The notes under the pieces were generated by a model, which saw only the letters and a program-made list of their open reading frames with translations, had not been told where the DNA came from and made no database searches. From contig JAKCPI010003219.1 of assembly GCA_023213315.1 (NCBI GenBank), positions 45,622-109,621 on the forward strand: a stretch of 64,000 bases of DNA, given 5' to 3'. A program made the position numbers and the translations under genes. Below, in pieces: positions 35,501 to 50,500 of this stretch (the stretch's first letter is position 1; each line of letters opens with the position of its first letter). This DNA comes from Euborellia annulipes (taxonomy: Eukaryota; Arthropoda; Insecta; Dermaptera; Anisolabididae).

Positions 35501-38500
35501 TTAAAAATGAATGAGCCCCAGCAAAGACAGATTTTTCTATTGAATAAGGGACATAAATTAAATATCAGAAAGGTTTCGCTTCCACCCTCACAGTGAACCA
35601 GGCAGATGTCAAAATATAGCAGACAAAGAAAGATGGAATCACCTCAACAAAAATATCTTTATTCAGCTACAGATCAATAGATGGACTCTTTGTCCTGATT
35701 TGATTATTTTCTTGGCATAGAATGGATTTTTTTTTCAAAATATGTTTATTATTCATTGATTTAAAGAGATTCTGTCATTGTTTTAAATAACAATTAAGTT
35801 GCCCTCGGGGCTTGGTATAGAGGTTAGCGTGCTAACCTCGTATACCAAACGTCGCGGGTTCGGACCCCAGGCAGTCCGATGATTTTATTTAAGCCAATTG
35901 GATACCAAATGGCTTAAATAAGAATGCCTGGACCCCATATATGTATATTAAATCAATAACGGTTATGTCTTATATGGCCTGAGTTGCCGAAAAGACAGTG
36001 TGAATGAGATGTGGTGGCTATCATCACAAATTTTTAAAATAATTAAACTTAGATCTTTAATTGAGAAAATATTTTCCTATTTCCTCAACATTATAATAGA
36101 TAGTTTTTCTCTCTCTCTTTAAAATGATATTTTTAATATAAAATATTAGATTTTCTCTAACTCGTGGTCTTGCTTAATATTTTTTTTTTTTTTTTAATTC
36201 CTCCTGAAAAATCCCCAGTTTATAGCTACTCTTGAAAACCTGATCCTGCTCACCTTCCAATCATGACAAAAACTCTAAGCTTAAAGCTTATGTAACCTTT
36301 TTGTCTGAACTCTCCAAGGTTTTTTAACCTTTTTTTTTTTTAAACTACAAATAAAACTTTTTTTTATCAATATAATCCTTATTATTTGTTTTTTTGTTTT
36401 TTTTAGTCTTGGGACTTTCCAAAGAAGACACATCATTTATTTGTTCTTCACAAAATATTCAAAAATGAACTTTTTTTAAAATCATATTTAAATGATTGAA
36501 CCTTTACCCCATTGTAAAAAATTTTGTCTTTTTCATTTTTGTGCTCTCGGCAGCAAACGGTGTGTGATCTCAAGTCTAAATGTTATATCAATTTTATTTT
36601 TAATTTGTGGAGTTGAGGCTCAACTTTTATTTGAAGAATTTTTGGTTTTTTTATACAACAAAAGGAGGAATCATTTTTACATACAGATAATCGGCTTTAA
36701 AAAAAAATTACATTCACATACAAATGAATTTCAATCACTAATATGTAGAAAAATAAATAATAATGTTGATGTGAGAAGTGGCTGTCCAACGATTAGGTTA
36801 ATGGAAAAGAGGATTGCAGCCAAGGGCGGATACAGGGGGGGGGGGGGGTAAAGGGGTAATTACCCCCCTGAGATTTGAAAAAAATTGTATTTTTAATGTA
36901 AAATTTTAAAAATTTGATTTGTATTTATATTCTGGCAAACAAGTACAGAATGCGCCTTTAAATTTCCGAAATTAAGAAAAAAATGTGTGCTGTGGGACCA
37001 GTCACTCCAGATTACCCCCCCCCTCAGAAACACCTCTGGATCCGCCACTGATTGCAGCCAGGCAGGAGAGTCTCTATATCGAATGAAAATGCTCAATAAA
37101 AGAAATCGTTTCGGCTTTAATTAGATAAGGCTATCTTCAGTTCTTATGAGAATATTGCCAAACTCAATAAGATGCTTATATATAAAATATGTACAGTGAG
37201 GGACAATATTAAGTCCCACCCATGCGTTTTCTACTTGTGATTATTTCATTGTTTTTATAAAAGAAAATGAAAATCTTTATTGGAAATTTTCTAGGTTTGA
37301 ACCATGAAAGTTTCCATTAAAAAATATATAATATTTTTTTAAAAACAATGAAATAATCACAAGTAGAAAACGCATGAGTGGAACTTAATATTGTCCCTCA
37401 CTGTACATAGATGTTGTTTGCTCATTAGTAAATATGGCCAAGTCTCAAATCTATGATATAGATTATTATAGATCTATGTATATATTTTATATTTTTAAAT
37501 ATAATTTTCTCTATGTTTTTATATAACAACTTTATCTGCTTCTCAATGGTGTGTGAATTCATTGAGTTTGCCAATATTCTCATAAGAATTGAAGATGGCC
37601 TTATCAAAATAAAGCCGACTCTCATGCCTGGCAATCCTATCTTCCATTAATCTAAATAATTAATATTTTATGAATTTTGGGCAGGGCCGAGCTCTGATGA
37701 TAATTTAAAAATATATCAAGCCAAAATCATAAATAATTAATTGGATGTAGACGGAAAGAGCAGCCAGTTGGATAAAATAAAAAACTTTGTTATATTTTTT
37801 AGCCTCTTCAAGCCGGCTGCTCTTTCCGGTACTCTCAATTATATATCTACAGTCAAGATATTAAGAATTAACTTTCATTTAGTAACAATGCGAAGTAGCC
37901 ATTTATTTGTATGAATAGGAAAACTAATTTAAAGTTTTTCTTTTTGTTTCAGCTCCTTGGGGTGATTGAGAATTGGACAAATTTACGTTTCGATGTTGCT
38001 GAACAAAGTCAATGTAAGCCCAAACAATTCAATTTCATTTTTATTTTTTATAAAAACGAATATTATAAGAAAAATCGATTAATCTCGCGTAAGGTGATCC
38101 TGTCGCCTGCTTGCTCCATAAAAGATTTTCAAGAGATATAAGATTACTAATATTTACATCTTCCATGAGTAATCGGGGATTGATTTTGATAAGATATAGT
38201 AATATTTGATTGCATTATTTTTAATTTAATTTTGTCTTTTTTTAAGCTTCAGAACAATATCGAGAACAAAACCCTAATTTAAGAATCGAACAACTCCTTC
38301 GATTGTATGGACTCTATAACACTCAGTATGACATGAAGAGTTTTGATTTGCGATCTCTCGTCTCCATTCCTGAATCTATTCACTTTTTAGGTTTGTAAAA
38401 AAAAAAAAAAAAAAAAAAACAAGATATTTTCTCAAAACTAATTAAGTTATCAACTTTTTTTAAACAAGACATTTCTAGTATTAATTTGGACTTTGTCCTA

Positions 38501-41500
38501 TTTCGAATAGGCCCAATCATTTAAACAATTTTTGTCATCATCATTTGATTTCTCCAATAAGACTGACAAATTCTATAAATAAAATTGTTTTAGTTGTCAA
38601 AAAATAGGAGAATTGTGAGTTCTCAGGTGATCTTGAGTCGGCAAAATCTCGTTTTATTCTTTCTTATTAGAGCCTGTAGTCTTGTTGGCATACTCTTTCT
38701 TAAGTTGTCACTACTCCTTGGGGCGTCGTCCATTGTTTGAATGTTTTATATTGTTTAAATTTTGTATTCGCCCTCGGCCCTTGGTGTAGTGGGTAGCTTG
38801 TTGGCCTTTTATACCAAGGGTCCCCGGTTCGCATCCCGTCTGATGTGACAATTTATTTCAATTGGATTGGTAGCCAATCCAATTGAAATAGAGACGGGGT
38901 CTAAATGGTCCTGGATGCCGAAATCAGACCTTAATTTAAAAAAAAAATTTGTATTCATATCTTTGATTAGAAAATATTTATAATTTTATAATAACAAAGT
39001 TAAATTTAAGTCAAATATCTTATTTAATGAAATTTTCAGAGTGCGCCACTTTTTTGTGGGGTTGTGTGGTTATTATTTATAAAAAAAAATTCATTTATTA
39101 ATATAGTTCGAAAAAATTAATTGCTGAGTGATAATTAACAGGAACTACATCTAACTGTTCCTGTTAATAAATTCATATGTATTAATAATAATCTTTTTGT
39201 TTGAAATTTTCTAGGAAGTGCTTTTCTATCCAGCCAAATCGAATCGAGTATTGCTTCAAAATATAAAATCCGCCAGTACGATTGTAAGTAATCATATGAT
39301 TTCTTGTTTAAAAAAAAGTGAAAAATATTAAAATAAATGCTAGATGGTCTTGATCCCTTATTAATCAATACCTTAAATACAAATTATTTTTACCAAGGGA
39401 AGAGGAGTTTTACTTTGAAGAGCAAGAAGAAATTATGGGAGTCTTTAATTATAGACCACATTTGTATTAATTATTTATTAAAAATAAATACTGTACAACG
39501 TTTTGACTGCTTATTCTGTAGTCGCTTTCAAGTACTGTACGCTTGCGCCGACTCAAGTGAAGGAATTTCCAAGGGACCATTACGTGAATTTTATATGGAG
39601 CGCCATCTACAGTCATTTCTATGAAGTTAGACGCAAACTTCAGCACCATCTACTCTCATTCCCTTGAAGTTAGACACAATCATCAAAGCAAGTGTTTACA
39701 TAAAAAGCATGCTGTTACAATAAGTTTTTTTAATTTTATTTTTTACATAGATGGTGCAAAATATTAATACTAAATTATTCCAATAATATTTATAATACAA
39801 TAATCAAACCTTAATATCTAATTAACATTTTTCTCATTTAGTGATAAGTTTTTTGCAAGAAGAGACTTTAATTCCTTCAACTTGGGGTGGGAAAAACCAG
39901 GACCCTAAAGTGCTTAGGAATCTTCATTCTTTTTGTATATCCTCTCATTTTAGATTTTTTTAATAAAGTAAAATTCATTAGGAATATAAGCAATTTTGAC
40001 GATAAAATATGTTTATCTAATCCATTGGATTAAAGAGAAATGTTAAGTTATAATTATTAATTTTCTTTCACTTTTATTAAGAGTTAAGAATGTTGCATTT
40101 TACTTTTATATTTATATTTATCTTTGCATATCTAATAGTAAAATTGGATTTTTTTTTTTTTTTTTTAGTACGACCTTCGGTCTTAGAAGCAATCAATACT
40201 CCAGGCATGAAACGCAAGCTTTTGCCATTTATGCTGAGGCCTGTCATCAGAGCTGTAAGTCTTGAGTTTTTGTTGGGTGCCGAATGCAACGCGACTCGAC
40301 TCGACTCGTCCTTTCTTTTAGTCAACAAATTAGATAACATGCTTTTATTTTTAGAATTATTTGTTTTTCTTCTCTTCTAAATAGAGTAAATTAGGTCACA
40401 GGTATTCTAAAAATGTATATTAAAATATCACTTAGAATTTTCTTATTTATAGACAAATGTCATTTCAAATGGCATTGCTTAAAAATATAGGATTGGGATT
40501 ATTTTAATACCAAATACCTATTTGCATTGTATTCCTAAAAATTAGGATTCCTGTGATTTTTTTCAAGTTATAATAAAAATAAATTTCAATTTAAAAATTC
40601 AATAAGAGCGTTCAGAGACGTTAGTGTGTGTGTGTGGGGAGGGGAGGTAATCTGGTGTGACTGGTCGCACATCACACAATTTTTTCTTTCGGTAATTTAA
40701 AGGTGCATTCTGTAAAATATTTTTTCCAAATCTCGGGGGAGGGGGGTGATTACACCCTTTACCCCCTCCCCCCTCCTTGTATCCGCCCTTTGGGAGGTGT
40801 TAATCTTTAAAAATTTTAAATTTTAAAAATGTTTTATATGAATAATTACCTCCTGGATTTCCCTTTTTTTTTTGTTTTCGTCTTTAGGAACCTCACAAAT
40901 ATATCTAAATATGGCGGACATCATTTTTATTTTTCTGTAATCTCTAGAAGGCCCTATTTGAATTTGAATTAATTATTTGAATCAGAAGAGTCTCATCCAT
41001 AGACTTGAATATCCTCTACAGTACATTTCTTATTGGAGAGGAGAAATTGTAACTTCAATTGATAAATCAGAAAACTATAGGAATGAAAATCATTTGCCTG
41101 TATTCTTTAGAAAGTTTGTACATATAACTTTTCAGTTCAAAATTCTAAAGGGATCTTGTTCAAAGAAAACTGAAGACAAACGGACATAAGGGAATTATAT
41201 TTATATATTTTTAAAAATACGCAAAGCCTTCAAAAATCTTCAATTCAATCTTCCACCAGGTCTTGTAGAGTTGAGCCATAATCAATTATTAAGCTCCTGA
41301 CTACCCCCTAACTTCTATTATATAGTAGATACTCGATAATTCGTATCGTCACGGGACCGACCGTTTGATACGAATTATAGGGAATACCAATTATCGGGAG
41401 TACAAATTAAAAAAAAATATTAGTGCGAAGACTGAATTTGTGGAGAATGTAAGAGAAGCTCATTTTCTTCTTTCCTCACCTCATTTCCTTTCAGTGAAAA

Positions 41501-44500
41501 GATTACCAATGAACGAGAAGAACTTGTCTTTCTTCCCCCCCCCCCCCTTGAAAACAGTACTAATTAACGAGCTTTTTAAGATGCAAATACGAATTTTAAG
41601 TACCTCGAGCATAAAAATAATACGAAATTCTTTTTATACCAGTTATCGTGATTTTCTCTGGGGACCGGCAAGTTTGTACTCATTAACGGAAATACGAATA
41701 GCGGGGCTACGAATAATCGAGCTACGAATGATTATATGATTTTTGTTTGAATAAAATTTTTTCTTTAATATTATAGGTAGAAAGAGATGAACCCCTGGAG
41801 TATCTGACTGAAATGCGCTACGTTGTCATCATGATGATAAACATTCTTCTTCAACAGGACACTTCAAACTGGATTGATATTATTAGCGATTGTTTTATTA
41901 AAATTTACAAGTAAATATTTTATTTAAAAAAAAGTCCCAGAAAAAGATTAGTTGTCGGATTGACGTCTCGCTTCTTTTCCAGAGTTGTATTAAAAAAGGA
42001 TGGATGCGTGAATAAAGCCGTTTTCTTCGATAAAGATTTGATGTTTCTTTCTATTTTTGGCCTTCGCGGATATAAACATGCTCTGGAGAGTTTGGATGGA
42101 TTGCAATGCGCTGCCGAACTTCACGACTCCCTCCTCGGACAGGGCGTTTCTCTTGTCTCTATCGGAGTCACCACTGGTATTTCATTTCAATTTTTTTTTA
42201 TATTTTGGATAATAACTAGGTAGAGCTTTGTATGAAAAGAGATGGAATTTTTTTCCAAACAACGCTCATAAAGGCTGTAAATAAGCCAGTCGTTATATCG
42301 TTTGAGATAGCAAATTTCCGAGATGAGTTTGTGTTTGATTGGGCAAAAATTGAGCCCCCTGGAGTCGAACCAGGACCTCCACGCTTTCGCGGCGAGTGGA
42401 CTGCCTTTTATTCTAAAGGGGCCTTTACACGATCAATCATACTGTCAGTATTTGAGCCGATTGGCGTTTTGATTGAACATGCATGGGCAAGACTGAAGGA
42501 CTGACGGCCGTTTTCTTTTTGTTTTTCATTGATACTTAGTGGCAGGGAACTAAGTTAGTTTAGTTAAGAAGAAAAATTAGTGGCTTCCCTCAGTCGAATG
42601 AGCTAAAAAGAATTTGATTCTGACTGGAAGTCTGAATGATATGTGTAAAATTATACTTGAATGAAGAAAATACTGACGATCGGACTGATTCACTAGGACT
42701 GACAATCTGACTGATAGTGTAAGGGCCCCTTAAGAGCTAGTGAACCTTTTGACTAACCCATTTCCCACAAAGCTAACAACTTTTTAAATGATGATTTATT
42801 ATCAGTCAATTAAGAAAGTACCGTTCTGGCAGGCATCTGGCATTTGCGTCATCATCCCTTAAATTTTTGAAAATGTGAAAAAAAATATTTTTTTAGCCTG
42901 CTCTCACAAAGCCCTACAATCTTAATTTGTTGTAATTTACATATGTTTAAGTGTAAAAAAAAATAAAATTGTAGCCTTGTGGGAGCAGGCTAAAAAATAT
43001 TTTTTTTTACATTTTCAACAATTTTAAGGGATGATGACCCAAATGCCTGATGCCTGCCAGAACGGTACTTTCTTAATTGACTGATAATAAATCATCATTT
43101 AAAAAGTTTCTAGCTCTGTGGTCAATGGGTTAGTCAAAAGGTTCACTAGCTCTTAGACTATTTATCCTAGGTCGCCGGGCCAAAAATAACATTTGAATAA
43201 TGTTCAGGAATGACCTATTGTGGAGTTGTTGGACACATTTTACGTCGTGAATATACAGTAATCGGCACTCCGGTTAATCGCGCAGCTCGAATTATGATGG
43301 CCTATCCAGGAATTGTGACGTGCGATAAAGAAACTCTCCTTGGAAGCAGATTGCCAGCAACTAATTTCGAAGTTCAACAGCCAAAAAAACTGAAAGGGAT
43401 CGAAGCAGTTGGACCTATTTACAAGTTCACTCCAAAATCACAGTAAATCATTATTTTTTTTTTCACCAAGGCCTATTTGAGAGCAAAATAAAATTTTAAT
43501 TTAAATATTCTATTCGTTAAGGGCGGAGTTGAGTGCCGTGGTTCAACCCCATTATCCGTTGCTTGGTCGCTTCAAAGAAATGAATTATTATAAATCCCTC
43601 TTGAATAGCTTCCTTAGACAACGTCAAATTATTCCAAACGAAGACTTTATCAAAATGCTTGTTATCGAGGGCTCCCCAAGAGAGGTAACCAAAACCCTTT
43701 GTTTGTCTAATTTTTTGCTTAGTTGAATGCCCTTAACAATAATATTTTTGGTTAACTATAAAGCAATGAGAATTCTAATATATTTTTATTTTTCTTCCTT
43801 TTTGTTTAGGGTAAAACTCGCCTTTTAGATGAAATTTTATATTTTACCAAACAAAACTTTAACATAAATTGTACAAAATTGTCTCTGAATTATAGCCAAT
43901 TACGGGTAAATAGTTTATCCAATTTGAATTTGTTATTACCTAAACATCTATTTTATTGAATTTATCTTATCATTTCACAGATTCCGTATGCTATGCTTGC
44001 GTTGATTTTAGATACCGAATTGGAATTGAGATCCAAAAGCCAAAGTGAAAGAGAGCAAGTTTTAAAGAAAACATTCGAAGACGTTCACAATAAAGATGAA
44101 TTACTTTATTTTCTAAATCCTTTATTTCATGTGGAATTCCCAAAAGAGAGCACATATTTACAAATACGTCCTTATAAGAGAAAAAGCAATAAGGAAGATA
44201 TCTTTGGAGATCTCGTAGCTCAGGTATTTGCTTCTATTATATTATTTTGATATTTAATCATTTTGAAGTCTAGCCGTGTGTATTATCTAACCAACCTAGT
44301 TGTTTTGATAATCGTGATTTCAAGGTCAAAAATAAGGCTGATTAATTCAAAATTTCCCGCCCTCTCGCAAATTGTTGATTTTTTTGGAAAATTTACACCA
44401 ACGAGATTCCAGAGTGGGACGAGAGCTAAAATACTTTTATTTTTGTCCGTAGGCATTCAAAAAAGTTTGGGTAATCGGCGTAGATGATTGCGAATATGCC

Positions 44501-47500
44501 GATGACGATTCCTGGCGCCTGATCCCGACTCTCCTTCATCGGACCAACAATATCTTTTTTGTAATGACTTTAGGAAAACGACACTCGATTCCTAAACACG
44601 CCAGCGCCTTAATTAAACATTTCCCTGGCATAGATCGCATTAGCCTCTCACCAATTAATGCTCGCTTCCATATCGGCATTTGCTGTCAAATTCTTGATGT
44701 TGCCGCAATTCCTACCGAATTACTTCTGTAAATTTTAATTTAATTTTCAAAATATCTATTTCTGAACTGACTAAAATTTACTGATTAGGGTGATTCAATC
44801 TCGAAGTAACGGAAACCCAGGATGGATTGAGAGTTTTCTCGTTAATTTAATGCAGGCTGGAAACTTGATTATGACTACAGTTCTTAGATCTGAATTCGGC
44901 ACTTATGACTTGAAAAAAGCTGCTAGATCGATGCTTGTACGAGGTATATCAAATAATCCTTTCCATTTGTTGTCATTTATAATATAAATTAAATTAAATT
45001 GTTATTTTAAATAATTAAATGCGAACGAAATGGCTGAACGATATTTTCGGGGCTTTTACAAGCAGAAAAGAAAATCATATGGGGGCGCAACCAGAGTTGG
45101 GCAAAATACTTTTAAAAATGTATCTTGATACAAAATACAAAATACTTTCAAAATGTGTATTTCTGTTACAAAAGACAAAATACTTGAAAAAATGTATCTT
45201 GATACAAAATACAAAATAGTATTTTGAAAATACTTTTTTCAGATACAAAATACATTTTTTTATAATTTTTTATGTAAATGGAAAGTATAGAAATTAAAAA
45301 TAAACTTTATTATTAATACAAAACATAGTATAAATCTACATAAATATTAAATACATATGAATTAATTAGAAGAAAAAGACAGGAGGAGCCTTCTTAGGGA
45401 AAAGCAGCTAGGTGAAAATAAAAATCTTTATATTCTGTTGCCAACGTTTCGAGAAATAGTCCCTCTCATCTTCAGGGCACGTAGAATTGTCAAAAATAAG
45501 CACAGTTGGTGTGGCGCTGCATATTATTACCATGTTTAAACATGTTTGTATTATTTTGTGTCGTCATACAAATGTGCAAATATACAAAACTATTCGATTC
45601 AACCAAACGAATATGATCATTTGCTATTTCAATGCAGTTTCGGTCGCATATTCGTTTGGTTGAATAGTTTTGTATATTTGCACATTTGTATGACGACACA
45701 AAATAATACAAAAACATGGTAATAATATGCAGCGCCACCACCACCTGTGCTTATTTTTGACAATTCTACGTGCCCTGAAGATGAGAGCGACCACCTCTCG
45801 AAATGTTGGAGACAGAATATAAAGATTTTTATTTCACCAAGCTGCTTTTCCCTGAGAAGGCTCCTGTCCTTTTCTTCTAATTGTATATCTACAGCCATTA
45901 AACTCAAGAAAGTTACATATGAATTAAATTTTAAAGCAGTGAGTGGCCTAAAAAAAAAAAAAAAAGTTATCCAGCTGTCAATGGCGACCAGACTCATAAA
46001 TGAATTTTAACCAAATATTTTAAAAAGTATTTTGTATTTTCATGTATTTTCAAAATACTTTTTGAAGTTTAAAATGTATTTTCGATACAAGATACTTTCG
46101 ACAAATGTATCTTGATACAAAATACAAAATACAGAATGTAACGAAAATACGTATTTCAAATACATGTATTTTCGTTACTGCCCATCTCTGGACGCAACTT
46201 CCCAACTTGATGCACTAGCCCATTCAGAATAGTTGTCTTATGTCTATTTTGTTTTTCGAACATGCATTTATAAATGTCTAAACTTTATTATTTCATTTAG
46301 ATTTTAGTATTCAAAGCAAAATAATTTTTAAAGGATGAAAAATTTCAATTTTTCGAAAATTAATTTCCATTAACAAAACTTTTTTTGTGATTTAATTATT
46401 TTTCAATACATTCTCAATTGATAAAAGATTTTTTTCAGTTCCTTATTCCTGGACGGATTCTTTGCAAAAGTCAATTGATGATGATGATATGTCCATTTAT
46501 ATTCCTTCGTCAATTAAATATTCTGAATACGCCACCGTATGTTTATTTGCTAAAAATTTTAAAATAGATGAATTTGAAATTGATCAATCAATGGATGGTA
46601 ATTTTTAATTTTTTTTAAATAAAAAAAACAAAAAATTTTTTTTTAATAACCATAATAATTGATTATTTTCAGTGATGATGACTCGGATGTTGGATTCTTT
46701 GCCCTCCAAGGAACTTTTAGTTCTCAAATGCGCTTCCGTTATTGGAGTTATAATCCCACGAAAAATGCTCTCTTTTATTTTAAATAGTCCAAATCCTGTC
46801 GACTTGGCTCTTTGTAAGTGAGATTAAGCCCAAAACTGAATTTGCATGTCTCTTTTACTTTTTCCTCATTCAATTCTTTTTTTTTTTAGCAATCAAAAAA
46901 TTATTTGAAATACATTTTTTTACTTGTGCTTCAGTTGAACAATTTACTAATCGAGTTAATGACAGCCTGGAGATTTTTTGTAAATGTAATATAATTCCAG
47001 GTATTTATTTATTTGTTTATTTCAAGCAGTGGCGCAACCAGGGGGAATCGGGTTAAAGCTAGTCCAGGGTAGAGAAAAATAGTCTTTAGGGCATGAATTT
47101 ATTATCTTATTATTTAAAAAAAAATGTTTGTCTCTGTTTTAAATTTTATTAACTGTAAAAGCCCCGAAGGATGCTTCTCAAAACCAAACATGAGAGTCTC
47201 TTAAACAAATTCTCTCCCCCCCTCCCAGAGGCAATGCTGGTTGCGGAATGTGTTTATTAAAGCATTTGTGGTTCGTATTATTATTATTTATATTATTCCC
47301 TCTCGGGGCTTACATACGCCATGTATATAATATCTTAAATATTATATATGTAATTTTTTATTTATTATTATTATTATGGGAGTTTTTAATTATAGATCAC
47401 ATTTTGTATTAATTATTAATTAAAAATATAAATACTATACATCTTCGACTGCTTATTCTGCAGTCGTTTTCAAGTACTATACACTTGCTCTGACTCAAGT

Positions 47501-50500
47501 GAACTAACCTCTAAGGGACCGTTTCGTGCATATTATATATACAACGACGTCAGTGCCATCTACACTCATTCCCATGAAGTTAGACACTATCATTAAAGCA
47601 TGTGTTTACATAAAGTTACAATAAGTTTTTTAAATTTGATTTTTTAACAAAGATTAAATTATAGACAAAATATTATTATTCAATTATTCCACTAGTTGCG
47701 AAACTTATTTCTAGTCATAAAAATTTGATAAAATTGTTTTCACATATAACTTAATGAATTATTTCTTTTTAGTTGATTATCCTTAATATTGATAGATGTT
47801 AAAATAGTGCTATTTTATATTTGGATAATAATAAAACAGGCTAGCGAATTAAATTTCGATTTATTCGTTTTATATTAAATTAATATTTCGTTTCTTATTT
47901 TTCACTAGATTACCTCGAGGAAATTGTAGCTGAAGGCTTAGAGGATTTCCCTCTCTATGCGGCTTGTAGGATGATGCGATTTCGACTCCCGATGTTACGT
48001 GATACTGCCTATCAATCGTTGACAGATAATCTTCGTAAGGAGTACCATGCCCGATCTGTGTCCTTCTTGAGACAAGACACGAGTCGGTGCCGGTCCTGCG
48101 GAGGAGGTCCTTTCTATAGTATCCTTGGTTACCGAAATCAGGATGTACGTAAAATAATTTATTTTTATTCAGTCGCATCTAAAATATTAATGTTCACTAG
48201 GGTGGTCCTTGTTTTGAAAAAGGTAGAATTTTATCCTCCTCCATCCGGGAATCGGTTTAGAATGTCAAAAAAATGAGCCCTGAATTTTTTCAGATTTTTC
48301 CAAGCAAAATAACCCGTGCCGGTAAGCAGTTGAAATTTAACACCGGTTTTAAATGGGCTTTTCTGTCTTGCGAATGTTACTTTTAAAAATTTCTTTGTAA
48401 AATTATGAAACTTAAGTTTTTGGGGTAGCTGAGAACGAATTTGCTATCAAAAATTCATTTTTGAGAGTCCTAGCTGTCAAAAATGTCATCAATTTAAACC
48501 AATATAACAATTTTTTTAAATATTATTTGATTGTTGCAGATATCAAAAATAAAATTTGCTGTCAAAAAAAGCTTATACATTGTGCAAAACAATAATAATA
48601 ATAATTTTTGACAGCAAATTCGAGCTTAGCGACTCCAAAAATGTAAGTATATACACCAAGTTTCATAATTTTGCAAAGAAATTTTTAAAAGTACCGTTCT
48701 CAAGTCTATTATTGTTAGAAAAGCCCATTTAAAACCGGTGTTAAATTTCAACTGCTTACCGGCACGGGTTATTTTGCTTGGAAAAATTCAGGGCTCTCAT
48801 TTTTTTGAGATTCTAAACCAATTTCCGTGGTTGAGGTCGATAAAATTCCTCCTTTTTCAATAGAAGGGCCACCCTAATGTTCAGACAAGCCAGAATCAAA
48901 TTTAAACCAAACTTAGTTTTTTTATTTCTTAAAAAATTAATATTAGTAATATTTTAAAAGTATTTTTTATCAATTTTTTGAAGAAGATCGGATTAGCCCA
49001 ATGTTACAGAAGAGGTGCGCAAGAAACGCCGACATGCTCATCATCGTTTTCACTCTCTTTAACTATTTTGCGTGTGTTGGGGCACCCAAGTCGTCTTAAC
49101 CTGGCTCGAAGAGAAGCCAAAGAGTGAAGCTGATGATGAGCAGGTCCGCATTCCTTACATTTGTTGAAAATTGCCCCTTCGTTCTACTATATTGCAATAA
49201 AAAAAAGAGAAAGTTTATACAATAATAGATAATAACAAAAAAATATTTTTTTATACCTCATCTTATTTCTATATTTTCAAATCAGATAATATTGATAATA
49301 GGTAGGCTTAGCCCACCTAACCACCTTTATTTTCTCTCTCTTTCCATGAATAAATTTAGAATTTCCGGGTCTCATATCTTATTTCGGCTTAAATCCTTGA
49401 GATCAGGGCCACCATGTAAATCGATTCTTTCACTCAATTGGAAATTTTTAAATTATAACTCATAGATAAGATCAGCGATTGATTTTTTAAAATAAATTTT
49501 TTTTATTTTTTACTCATCATCCAAAAAATTCTTCTCAATAAAATAATTTTGTTTGTATATTTTTTAAAGGCATCTCAGGCCATTTAGGTCCATCCCTATT
49601 TATTTCCAATGATTGGTAGCTCCTAATTCAATTGAAATAAATTTTTTTTCGCCTGGGACGGGAAGCGAACCCGGGTTTAACGTAATAGTTACAGTATTTT
49701 TATTTTTGAACATAAGAACATTATGTTTTATTAATTATGGTGTATTCAAAAATTACAAAAAATATTCGCAAAAATGTCGAAATAAAAAAATGAGTTTTTC
49801 TCCTCAAGTGGTGTTGCTGAAGTTGGTTTATTAAAGAGAAAAAAAACGCTATATTTTCAGCAATTGTTTTTAATTTAAAATGATTAATAATTGCTGATCA
49901 AATAACATGTCGCTTCCAAGCGTTTTAATTATAAGGGCCGTAATGTGGTGAATTGAGGTGAAATCCACTGAGGAAGGAGTGCCGATAGGTCTCCGAAATA
50001 TCTGGAAATATTGCCTTGCTAACGAATTAAAAACAATTGCTGAAAATATAGCGTTTTTTTCTCTTTAATAAAAAAATGAGTTTTCGGCCCACCCTAATGT
50101 ATATATTTATAAAGAAATTTATTTTTATAAAATTGAAAGAAATCAGCATTAGTTTTTACTTTCTCTTACCTATGTATATATGTAATATATATATAGAGAG
50201 AAAGTATTGGATTCATGTCAAAAATTCGATGTCAAGATTTTGATGGATCTTCACGTTTTGAGGTCCCCTGAATCCAAAAGTGGTTTTCGCGACATGGTCT
50301 GTCTGTGTGTGTGTGGGTGGGTGGGTGGGTGTGTGTGTGTGTGTGTGTTCAATTTTAAGCATGAAGGAATTGAGCTACGAGGCTGAAATTTTATATTTAA
50401 GTTAAACACCCCCGGGACCGGAAAAATAAGCTTTTAATCAAAATCGGCCAAAGAGTACTAGTACTTTACTGATGTACTTTTTCAGTTTTTTTCGATTTTC

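Larger units (their letters stand above)
29932..37952. other. Cyclase intron 4 (8 kb)
   Basis: Flanking exons join in phase 0 and the protein alignment needs nothing in between. The intron contains a G run at 31741-31757, the unusual GC-rich patch 32640-32880, the hAT-like element 33890-34447, a GC-richer patch at 35060-35460 without splice-supported frame, a SINE at 35801 and the nested cluster at 36821-37620. The frames at 35249-35461 and 36492-36851 have no support. Confidence 0.65.

Noticed and set aside
40077..40380. Longer frames on both strands over cyclase exon 9
   Set aside because: They are read-through shadows; only 40169-40254 is flanked by splice sites and continues the cyclase frame.
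42345..42412. Possible tRNA gene on the minus strand
   Set aside because: Perfect T arm, but no acceptor-stem pairing and no convincing anticodon arm. Likewise the B-box-bearing segments at 2541, 14116, 35801, 38770 and 51786 are SINEs, not tRNA genes.
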